Positions 15,645 to 23,524 of a DNA stretch of 64,000 bases are shown here, piece by piece. The translations under genes and the position numbers were made by a program. The stretch is from Chamaelirium japonicum. Its lineage: Eukaryota; Streptophyta; Magnoliopsida; Liliales; Melanthiaceae. Under the pieces are notes generated by a model. It worked only from the letters and a program-made list of their open reading frames with translations, was not told the origin of the DNA and did no database searches. Position 1 is the stretch's first letter; every line of letters starts with the position of its first letter. The DNA is taken from assembly GCA_947650365.1 (NCBI GenBank), contig CANTAL010000210.1, forward strand, positions 62,001 through 126,000. Direction: 5' to 3'.

Positions 15645-15841
15645 GCTCACCCCCAGGCTCCAGAGTACAGGTTCGAAACCCTTTTCCCTACCACTTTCGT
15701 CCACTAAAGCTCGCCGTTGTGCACCTGAGACTGACTTGAGCGTCGGAGGGTCTGCGCTCCTAAGGGAGCCAGCCGTTCTCACGCTTTTTCTTTGTCTTGT
15801 AGGTAGCCCGCACGGACCAGCGAAAAAATCCCTCGAACATT

Positions 15842-15859
15842 TGGCGCCGTCTGTGGGAT
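15842..15859 (+). other. Primer binding site
   Basis: TGGCGCCGT CTGTGGGAT starts two bases after the LTR end. The first nine bases, TGGCGCCGT, are complementary to the 3' end of plant tRNA-Asp; the remaining bases depart from that tRNA. Many Tat elements carry this CTGTGGG form. Position and the TGGCGCC start make the role clear, while the exact primer tRNA is uncertain. Confidence 0.8.
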
Positions 15860-15929
15860 CTTTCGACTGGTTTCGGCGAGAACGCCCACGACCACACGGT
15901 TAGACACCGGAGGCTCTCGTAACCCAAAG

Positions 15930-16440
15930 ATGGCTCCGACGATAAGGGGACGCCGGCGACCGAGGACCCGTGCGAGGTCTGCGCGCAGCGAACCTCCTGT
16001 TGAGACCCCCCCAGCCCCATGTCCCGCTCAGTGACCAGCTCCTGTTGGAGATGCTGGTTACCCAGCGGGCAATGATGGATAAACTGACGCGACTCCGTCA
16101 GGTTCCGGCAGCCAACCGACGGTCTGGGCCGGCGAAAATGGCATCACCGGTGCGACCACCAGCATCAACATCGCGCCCGCCCACGACCATTCCGGCTTGG
16201 CAGGTTTCCCGTCCGGAACCCCTGGTCGAGAGAGCGGTCATGCGCGGGGTACCGAAAACCCCGCTTACGAGGCTGCAGAAGCTAGTAACCCAGCGATCTA
16301 GTAACCAGGCGACCTCGCGGGTGACCATCCCTTGCCGCCGTAGCCGGAGCGCCGATTCTAACGAGTCGGAGGCAAGGTCTCTAGAGCGGGATCGTGACCC
16401 GCATCATCGACGACGTGGGAAAAAGCCCACGGTAGCTATA
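15930..16440 (+). pseudogene. gag: gag, N-terminal part, frameshifted
   Basis: The likely gag start is the ATG at 15930, 88 bp after the start of the primer binding site, opening with MAPTIRGRRR, a basic segment. This frame stops at TGA 16032. The gag-like continuation (LSDQLLLEMLVTQRAMMDK) lies one frame over and begins right after a run of seven C at 16006-16012, so one extra C is the simplest break. The second frame is open to 16596. However, from about 16443 the original frame reads as the expected basic Arg/Ser/Gly-rich linker into the capsid domain, so a second shift lies between 16398 and 16443, where an A5 run (16420-16424) is a candidate. Low-complexity N-terminal regions are usual in Tat gag. 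Confidence 0.75.
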
Positions 16441-17324
16441 CCTTCCGAAGCTCGAGAAGCAACGGCCTCCCACAGACCAACCGCCACGATGAAGGAATCC
16501 GTGGGCGAAAAGCGAGGAGGCCGCCGAGCGGTAGCCCCCGAGGGTCACCGCGGGGCGGATCCGAACCTCCTCGAGGGAGCGTGCACGGTCGCCTAGGACC
16601 TACGCAGCTGCCTCTGGAAGTTTTCCCCGGGCATTGGCAGCGACCTAACGCGACGGTAGACCTGCTGGAGGACCTCGCCGCCCACGGGGGTAGCTCGCCC
16701 TTCACGAGCGAGGTGCACCAAGGAGGTTTCCCTCACCATTGGACCCCACCTAAGTTTGTACTGTTCGATGGATCACAAGATCCAGTCGACCACCTATTGG
16801 CTTACCGGAAGCTGTTATTCTTCCGGGACCAAGATCATGTTTTGTGCCGGGCTTTCCCTAGCAGCTTGACGAGATCGGCGTTAAATTGGTTCCACAAATT
16901 GCCGTCGGGCACCATTCCAGACTTCCCAACTCTCTCGAAGTTGTTTCTGGAGCAGTACCGGTGCAACAGACAGCCCCCTAAGAGGATCGAGTCCCTCTTC
17001 ACTTTGTCCATGGGAGCCCACGAAACTCTTCGAAGCTTTACGATGCGCTTCCGAAGCGCCTACCTCGCTCTGGAGGACGCTGTCGGCCAAGATCGCACGA
17101 CGGTGAGCGCATTCCGGAATGCCCTCCCCGAGGGAAGCAAGTTTCATGACGCCCTGGTAATCAAGGATCCCCGCACGATCGTCGAGCTATTCGCCCTTGT
17201 CCAGCAGCACATTAAGCTCGAAGATGCGGTGTTAGACAGGAAGGGAAAGGCAGTCGAGCAGCGACCTCCTCCGGCTCTGCGACCTCTCATCGTTAAGGTC
17301 GTGGAGAGGCGGGAGGTGCCATAG
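16441..17324 (+). pseudogene. gag: gag, capsid-like domain (Retrotrans_gag type)
   Basis: An open frame with the plant retrotransposon gag fold. From the codon at 16581, residues about 62-82 (FDGSQDPVDHLL followed by AYRKLLF), the ALNWFHKLP block at 100-108, and FLEQY at 122-126 are typical of the Retrotrans_gag family. The protein would form the virus-like particle shell in the cytoplasm. It ends at TAG 17322-17324, with another in-frame TAG at 17364-17366. The same frame continues into the nucleocapsid part, so both are premature stops, each explained by one C-to-T change from CAG. Upstream the frame is open to about 16398. Confidence 0.85.
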
Positions 17325-17918
17325 GTGGCACCTTTGCCCGGACCGCCTGCAGCTCCTGCCGTATAGCCCGCGGAAGCCCCCCCTGTGGTCGCTGGAAGGC
17401 CGGCAAACTGGCGCCTGCCTCCGGCACCCGGGGAGCGGGATTTCACCGTGTTAACCCACTCGCCAGGGCAAATCTTTCACCAGATTCGGAACGAACCATT
17501 CTTTCAGTATCCACCCCCCCTGCAGGTCGGGGAGCCTGGCTCAACTGACAATTCGTGGCGGTGCGCCTTTTATCGCAGCCCCGGGCATCACACCAACAGA
17601 TACTGGGCTCTGAAGAACCACCTCGAGGACTTGGTCACCCAGGGCCAGTTGGATCAGTTTATTTCGCCTCCAAGGAGGTTCGAGGTGATACCGGCACGGG
17701 CTCCTCGGGAGGGAGATCGCCCGGGGCCCGCTAAGCCCGCCCTGCCTCCACCTCCCCCGGGAGGGCCGGCGGTCTGTCACACCATCAGCGGGCGCCTGAA
17801 CGGCCCAAGATCCAGCAACGAGGTTCGGCGACAAGTTAGAGAGATGGAGCGGGCTCAGAAGGTATTCTCCGTTTCTCTAACTCCTGTACTGCACCGAACG
17901 CCGAGGGTAGAAGCCTGA
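17325..17918 (+). pseudogene. gag: gag, nucleocapsid part with damaged zinc knuckle
   Basis: Same frame as the capsid part. The CCHC zinc knuckle is recognisable by its spacing at 17562-17603, but only two ligands remain: C (17562) and H (17586). Positions two and four are both Tyr (17571 TAT and 17601 TAC), each one transition away from a Cys or His codon. RNA binding would be lost. A proline- and glycine-rich linker follows. The frame stops at TGA 17916-17918 while homology runs on into the protease (ISF/WFSEED-like segment), so this is also a premature stop, compatible with CGA to TGA. Confidence 0.8.
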
Positions 17919-18434
17919 GACTTTATTTGGTTCTCGGAGGAGGACATGGCCGGGGTCGTTACCCCCCACAATGACCCCCTTGTCATACGCCTAATGATGG
18001 CAAACATCGAAGTAAGGCGGGTCCTGCTTGACCCAGGAAGTGCCATAGACATCCTGTTCTTGTCGGTCTTCCAGTGAATGGGACTGAGATAAATATATCT
18101 GTCCCCCTCAACGGGCTCGCTCATCGGTTTCACTGGCGAGGTCGCTAAGGTGGTAGGGGAGATAACCCTCACCGTAACGGTGGCCCCGGAGGTACGTCAA
18201 GTCCGTTTCGCAGTGGTAGATGGGCAGTCCGCTTTCAATGCCATCCTAGGGCGACCCTGGTTGAGGCAGATGAAAGCGGTGTCCTCGCCTAATCACCAGG
18301 CCCTTAAGTTTCCTACAAACGGAGGGGTCGTGATAATTCGAGGAGACCAGGTCGCTACTACCAGGTGCGAGCAAGACGTCTTTCACCTCGCAGACGTGGA
18401 GGTCGCTGAGGCCAAGAGGCCCACGCCCTCCTAG
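17919..18434 (+). pseudogene. pro: Aspartic protease (retropepsin) remnant
   Basis: In the same frame as gag and pol. The active-site motif LLDPGSAIDILF is at about 18024-18059, with the catalytic Asp codon at 18030-18032. The C-terminal hallmark AILGRPWL is at 18240-18263. Two in-frame stops follow the active site closely, TGA 18075-18077 and TAA 18090-18092, and a third, TAG 18432-18434, separates it from RT. All are one C-to-T step from CGA, CAA and CAG. The protease would cut the Gag-Pol polyprotein; here it cannot be made. Confidence 0.85.
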
Positions 18435-20729
18435 CAATTAACGCCCACCTCAAGCGGGCTCCCTCAAAGCCCGAGAGAGGTCGCCTCGCTTAGATCCCCC
18501 ACTCCACCCCCGGGTGGGAGCGGCGTGGATTTTGAGCTCGAGGAGAAAGGCCGCCTACCAGGGACCCAGAGAGGAAGTTTTCCCATTGCCGAGCCGCTAC
18601 AAGAAGTCAACATCGGAAGCGAGGATGGACTGAGGATTGTTAGTCTTGGGACCTCGCTAACCAAGGGCGAGGTCCTGGCCTTGACCGACATACTCAGGGA
18701 ATACCATGACGTATTCGCCTGGAGCTTCATGGACATGCCAGGGATTAACCCGGAGGTCGCCTGTCATCGTCTGTACACCATGGAAGAGTTCCCGCTGATC
18801 AAGCAAAAAGCTCAGCACATACCGGTTGCGAAGTCCATCGCAGTGGCGGCGGAGATAGACAAGCTAGAGCGAGCTGGCTTTATTCGTGAGGCGTACTTTC
18901 CCGAGTGGATCTCCAACATCGTGGCGGTGCCAAAGAAGAGCGGGGCGGTCAGAGTGTGCATTGACTTCTCCGACCTCAATAAAGCATACCCGAAGGATGG
19001 TTTTCCCCTTCCACGGATAGGCGCGCTGGTCGACGGAGCTGTCGGGTTCCAGGCCCTGTCCTTCATGGATGGATATTCTGGGTATAACCAGATACCTCTC
19101 CACGTCGACGATCAAGAGAAGACCGCCTTCTATTCTGGGGCGGGCTACCAGAAGCTATTCTGCTATCGAGTGATGCCTTTTGGATTTAAGAACGCTGGAG
19201 CCACCTACCAAAGGTTAGTCACTCAGATGTTCAAGGGTCAGATCGGCAGGAATGTTGAAGTTTATGTAGACGACCTCCTGGTGAAAAGTCGAGAGCGAGA
19301 GGGGTATGTCGCCGATCTCCGCGAAACCTTCGAAGTGCTGAGAAAGTACCAAATGAGGCTGAACCCGGCAAAGTGCGCATTCGGGGTGACTTCTGAGAAA
19401 TTCCTAGGGTACCTGGTCACCCACAGGGGGATTGAGGCGGACCCTGGGCAAATCCGAGCACTTGTCGAGATGCCCACACCAAGAACCCGGCAGGAAGTCC
19501 AGAGGTTGAGCGGGCGAATCGCCGCGCTCAATCGATTCATCTCCAAATCCTCAGACAACTGCCGACCTCTTTTCGAGCTACTACGAAAAGGAGCGAGCAT
19601 TTGTTGGGATGAAAAGTGCGAGCGCGCCTGTCAAAAGATCAAGGATTATCTGGCGAGCCCGCCAATCCTAGCGGCACCAAAAGATGGCGCCGAGCTTGGT
19701 GTGTATCTCGCGGTCACAGAGAATGCGGTAAGCGGGGTCCTTGTTGTGGAAGAAGTAAAGGTGGAGCGGCCTGTCTACTTTGTAAGCCACACAATGCTTC
19801 CCGCCGAGCTTCGGTATCGACCAATCGAGAAGGTCGCATTGGCCTTGGTCCTTACCGCAAGGAAGCTTCATCCCTACTTCTCGGCGCACACTATCAAGGT
19901 CATCACGGAGCACCCACTAAAGAGCGCGCTCTCCAGACCCTCGGTAGCCGGCAGGCTCTACCGATGGTCCGCCGAGCTTGCCGCCTATGGTTTGGAGTAT
20001 GTCCCTCGAGTTGCCGTCAAAGGGCAGGCTCTCACCGATTTCTTGGCGGACTTCCCCATAGAAGAACCGGTCCACTACCAGGAGGATGAGCCAACTGAGG
20101 CACACCCTGGGAAGGCAAGGTTCTTGGACAACCTAGGCGAGCTTCCTCCAACTAAGCATTCAGAGATGGGGGGCTGGGAATTATTCGTCGATGGATCCTC
20201 CAATGCTCTGGGGGCCGGGATCGGGGTTGCACTGATCGCTCAATCGGTAATTCTTGAGAAGTCAGTCCGGCTGGATTTCGCGGCAACCAACAATGAGGCA
20301 GAGTATGAGGCACTGCTCGTCGGACTAGAGCTCGCTCAAGAAGTAGGCGCCAAACGGTTAAAGGTTTTCAGCAATTCCCAGCTGATCATTTGTCAAATCA
20401 ATGGAGAGTACGCCTCCCGGGATACGCGAATGGCGGGCTACGTGGATCTGGTAAAAGGAAAGGCCGCAGAGTTCGAAAAGATCTCCTTCGAGCAAATCCC
20501 TCGAGCTGATAATAGGCGAGCTGATGCATTAGAAAACGCTGCCTCCCTGCTGGGAACATCAGAAGCTCGCCAGATTCTTATCGAGGTCCAGAATCAGTCT
20601 CGGCTCCGACTGATAGAGCCCGCTGTTAACCAAGTCTCTGCCGACGTATTACCCGGCGGGTGGACCGCCCCCATTCTTTGTTTTCTCCAGAAGGGCGAGC
20701 TTCCAGAGGATAAAGAGGAAGCCCGATGA
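18435..20729 (+). pseudogene. pol: Reverse transcriptase plus tandem RNase H domains
   Basis: Open from 18435 to the TGA at 20727-20729. Counting from the codon at 18525, RT spans residues about 105-300: VCIDFSDLNKAYPKD (144-158), FMDGYSGYNQI with catalytic Asp 182, FCYRVMPFGFKNAGATYQ (212-229), and YVDD at 247-250 (19263-19274). A connection/RNase H-like domain follows (about 365-490) that lacks clear catalytic acids. The second RNase H typical of Tat elements spans about 550-680: FVDGSS (Asp 556), TNNEAEYEAL (Glu 593) and ADALE (Asp 667). The expected DSQL acid is Asn 617 (AAT at 20373), so this RNase H should be weak or dead. The TGA at the end interrupts the linker to integrase in frame and is compatible with CGA to TGA. 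Confidence 0.93.
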
Positions 20730-21896
20730 GTGAAGAAATGCGCTGGGCGCTACCTCATTCGCTGGGATCGCCTTTTTCAAAGATCTTTTAGCGGGCCAAA
20801 TCTTCGTTGCGTCGAGAGCCCGAAGACCGAAGAAGTTTTGAATTGCATTCACTCGGGCGAACTGGGAAACCACGCTGGTGGGCGGTCTCTAGCTGCGAAA
20901 GTACGGAGGCAAGGATACTGGTGGCCCACTCTGGAGCAAGATGCCTTGAAGGTCGCACAAAGCTGCATCCAATGTCAGAAGCACGCCACGACAAATCATA
21001 TGCCCGCAGAAGAATTGCATCCTCTGGCGAGCCCCTGGCCGTTTCAACAATGGGGGTTAGATATTGTGGGACCTTTCCCCGTATCAGCCCGGCAGAAGAA
21101 ATTCATCTTAGTAGCTATGGACTACTTCACCAAATGGGTGGAAGCGGTCCCGCTAGCTAAGATACGTGAGAAACAAGTGAAAGACTTCCTTTGGAAGAAT
21201 ATTTTCTGCCGGTTCGGGCTGCCCCGAGTACTCATCACCGACAATGGTCGCCAGTTCGACAATCGCTTGATCAGAAGCTTTTGCGTTGAATATGGAGTTG
21301 ACCTAAGGTTCTGTTCCCCAAGGTACCCTCAAAGCAACGGGCAGGCCGAAGTTACGAATCGTGTAATCCTAGACAACCTCAAGAAAAGGCTGGAAGGGAA
21401 GAAAGGATTGTGGGAGCAGGAGCTCGATGGAGTCTTATGGGCCTATCGCACCACTCCACGTCGCTCAACTAACGAGTCCCCTTTCAGTCTCACTTTTGGT
21501 TGCGAAGCCGTGCTACCCGTAGAAGCCGAACTACCCACTGAAAGAATTCTTGTGTCAAAGGAGGTCGACAACGACAAACTACTCGCCGACTCCCTCGATC
21601 AACTAGAAGAAAGACGAGAGCGCGCCAATCTACACCTCGCTGGATATAGGCAGGAAATGAAGCGCGCATATGACAAAAGAGTCCGCCATCGGGCATTCAA
21701 GGCTGGCGATCTGGTGATGAGAAAGGTGTTCGCAAACACGCAAGATCCTAATGCAGGAAAGCTCGCGGTGAACTGGGAAGGCCCCTATATAGTACACGAA
21801 GCAGGAAGCTCGGGGGTTTACCGGTTGATGACCGCTGAAGGCGACCTGTTAGAGCGACCTTGGAATGCTTTACACCTTCGCAAGTTTTATGCATAA
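20730..21896 (+). pseudogene. pol: Integrase domain, cut off from pol by one stop
   Basis: Same frame as RT, directly after the TGA at 20727. It has no ATG of its own, so it would be made only by readthrough. From the codon at 20730, the HHCC zinc-binding site is H41, H48, C79, C82. The D,D35E catalytic triad is intact: Asp 111 (WGLDIVGPFP), Asp 171 (LITDNGRQF) and Glu 207 (GQAEVTNR). The C-terminal GPY/F module is at about 348-365 (NWEGPYIVHEAG). The frame ends normally at TAA 21894-21896. The core would join element DNA to the genome. There is no chromodomain, as expected outside the chromovirus clade. Confidence 0.93.
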
Positions 21897-22011
21897 GACT
21901 AAGGAATTTTGTAAATCATCTTCTGAAGTTATGAATGAACGATGAAGGTTTCAACAAGGAATTTAACTCGAGAGCTCGGCGCAGCATAGAGCTCGCATGA
22001 TCTATAAAGTG

Positions 22012-22440
22012 TAGTCCGCCATTGTGCGGACTTAAAGCAAGATCGGGATCCTCAGAGGCAGCCAGTGGGCGACCTTGAGCTTCCCGGGGCAGTCCACCGT
22101 TGTGCGGACTTAAAGCAAGACTGGGATCCTCAGAGGCGGCCAGTGGGCGACCTTGAGCTTCCCGGGGCAGTCCACCGTTGTGCGGACTTAAAGCAAGACC
22201 GGGATCCTCAGAGGCGGCCAGTGGGCGACCTTGAGCTTCCCGGGGCAGTCCGCCGTTGCGCGGACTTAAAGCAAGACCGGGATTCTCAGAGGCAGCAAGT
22301 GGGCGACCTTGAGCTTCCCGGGGCAGTCCGCCGTTGTGCGGACTTAAAGCAAGACCGGGATCCTCAGAGGCAGCCAGTGGGCGACCTTGAGATTACTGGG
22401 GAAGTCCACTGCCTAGTGGACTCTAAACCTAACCGGGATT
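22012..22440 (+). repeat. 78-bp tandem repeat in the 3' region, 5.5 copies
   Basis: The marker CTTAAAGCAAG starts at 22031, 22109, 22187, 22265 and 22343, exactly 78 bp apart, with a diverged sixth copy at 22421. Because 78 is divisible by three the array is open in one frame (22065-22562), but that product is only the repeat. Each unit holds a hairpin GTCCGC-loop-GCGGAC (first at 22014-22031). Such 3' arrays are known from Tat/Ogre elements and have been proposed as seeds of new satellites. Confidence 0.92.
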
Positions 22441-22885
22441 CTTCGCGTTCACCTGCCATGAACGGAAGCATCCTGGCGCGGGCATACCCCTCAAAGGGCA
22501 AGTCTGCCGAACAGGATCATCGAGGGAAATTAACCGGGCAGGGGGCAGCTAGCACTTATTAGTTTCCTTTTAAAATAAAAATGGTTTAAGTCTCTGAGTG
22601 TAGGGAAGTTTTTTTTGAAGTCATTTGGTTCGCTTATCGTTTTCCGGGCTCAGAGACTGTTGAGTTTTAGCGAGCATGCCAAGTTTTTCGTTTGCATATA
22701 CTTTAAAATAAAAAGGTTGAATCGATTAGCTGCCTCGCCCGGGGTATCACTCTCGAGATCGCTGCGAAACTCCTAAAGCGGACTCATAAGCAACACAGAG
22801 AGAGAAAGAAACGCATAGGCGAGCTCAAAAAGTATATTCATTCATTGTTTAAAAGTACATTGAAGGGGTTACAAAAGGATGGAAC
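22441..22885. other. Gap between 78-bp array and antisense gene
   Basis: No gene seen. It holds two AT-rich TTTTAAAATAAAAA-like stretches with AATAAA on + at 22574-22579 and 22707-22712, which could serve as weak poly(A) signals for a sense transcript. No canonical AATAAA was seen on the - strand for the antisense gene. A short inverted pair, GTCTCTGAG (22591) and CTCAGAGAC (22650), could form a stem. Confidence 0.5.
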
Positions 22886-23434
22886 CTAGGCAGGGCCAGC
22901 ACCCACGTCGTCATCATCGCCGCGCTTCCTCTTCTTTGACCTTTCGGCCTTATACTTCTCAATGGCGTCCAGCGCGCCCTTCTGAAGGAGCTCGCCCAGC
23001 TGCGACTGGAGGCGCTCTCGCTGGGTGTTGAGGTCGCGGAGATGTGCCTCCTTCAGCACCGCGATCTCGTCCCTGGAGGCCGCCACTAGGCTGCGGAGCT
23101 CGAGGACCTCTTTCTGGGTGGCCTCTTTGGCTTTGGTCGCCTCTTGTAGGTCCGCGAGGGCACGGGCACGAGCATCCTCGACCGAGGCGAGCCCAGTGGT
23201 GAGGGTGGCAGCCCGCTGGCGCAGCTGGGCAACCTCTGTATCAACAGAGGTGGCCTGCTGGCGTAGCCGATCCACCTCAGCTCGGAGCTCGCCGGAGTGG
23301 TCCATCTGGTGAAGCCGGTGGATGTGCTCGTCTACTCTCCTCTCCGAGCCGTGGAGAGTGTCATCATAGAGAGCAACCGTGTCCCCCGTAACGCCAGCGA
23401 CCTCATCGGCGAGGGCCCGGCTGACCCGCTCCAC
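22886..23434 (-). CDS. Antisense accessory gene, exon 2 (coiled coil)
   Basis: Continues exon 1 in frame from GTG GAG CGG (VERVSRALADEV) for 182 codons to the stop at 22886-22888; the spliced product would be 970 residues. It is mostly a heptad-rich coiled coil (about residues 45-160 of the exon, for example LRAEVDRLRQQ and VLELRSLVAA), suggesting dimerisation. It ends with a basic-acidic tail, SKKRKRGDDDD, a likely nuclear signal. It has no start of its own; translation depends on exon 1. It is convergent with gag-pol, 989 bp from the integrase stop. Confidence 0.75.
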   Translation of the reverse strand: MERVSRALADEVAGVTGDTVALYDDTLHGSERRVDEHIHRLHQMDHSGELRAEVDRLRQQATSVDTEVAQLRQRAATLTTGLASVEDARARALADLQEATKAKEATQKEVLELRSLVAASRDEIAVLKEAHLRDLNTQRERLQSQLGELLQKGALDAIEKYKAERSKKRKRGDDDDVGAGPA

Positions 23435-23524
23435 CTACGCCAAGGTGAAAAAGTTAGAGAAAGTCTTAGGAGAAATTTCGAACAGAGAGGGATTTAAGGC
23501 GAAGAAGTGTGAAGGTAATCTTAC
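23435..23524 (-). other. Intron of the antisense gene (90 nt, GT-AG)
   Basis: On the - strand the donor is CTCGAG|GTAAGATTACC at 23524 and the acceptor is a T-rich tract ending TTGGCGTAG|GTGGAG at 23435. The length is 90 nt and the phase is 0, so the frame is the same before and after. Unspliced RNA is read through 29 codons and stops at the TAG that is itself the acceptor, giving 817 residues instead of 970. Consensus donor and acceptor plus a T-rich 3' part make the intron likely. The alternative is a CAG-to-TAG nonsense change in a single exon. Confidence 0.72.

Larger units (their letters stand above)
14860..15839 (+). repeat. 5' LTR (980 bp)
   Basis: Starts TGTTGGGGGT and ends CTCGAACA, giving the short terminal inversion TGT/ACA. 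It aligns end to end with 26875-27943. By eye there are roughly 25 substitutions, mostly transitions, plus 22-bp and 66-bp repeat-number differences and one base in a C run. It carries a G-box (CACGTG, 15606-15611) 26 bp before a TATA box, the likely promoter for gag-pol. Short open frames inside the LTR are shared shadows without known domains. Confidence 0.95.

Noticed and set aside
15040-15782. Several small open frames inside the 5' LTR, and matching ones in the 3' LTR at 27053-27811
   Set aside because: They overlap each other on both strands, are GC-rich chance frames, lie in a regulatory repeat, and show no domain; the longest (15073-15543, minus) is mini-repeat sequence.
19616-20089. 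Alternative-frame open frame of 157 codons inside RT/RNase H
   Set aside because: Fully contained in the pol frame, which has clear RT and RNase H motifs; overlap shadow.
20727-20729. Programmed readthrough stop between RNase H and integrase
   Set aside because: Tat elements normally read straight through here, and six further stops of the same mutational type are present, so decay is the simpler reading.
22065-22562. Open frame of 165 codons after integrase
   Set aside because: It is open only because the 78-bp repeat is a multiple of three; the product is five copies of the repeat plus a short tail with no domain.
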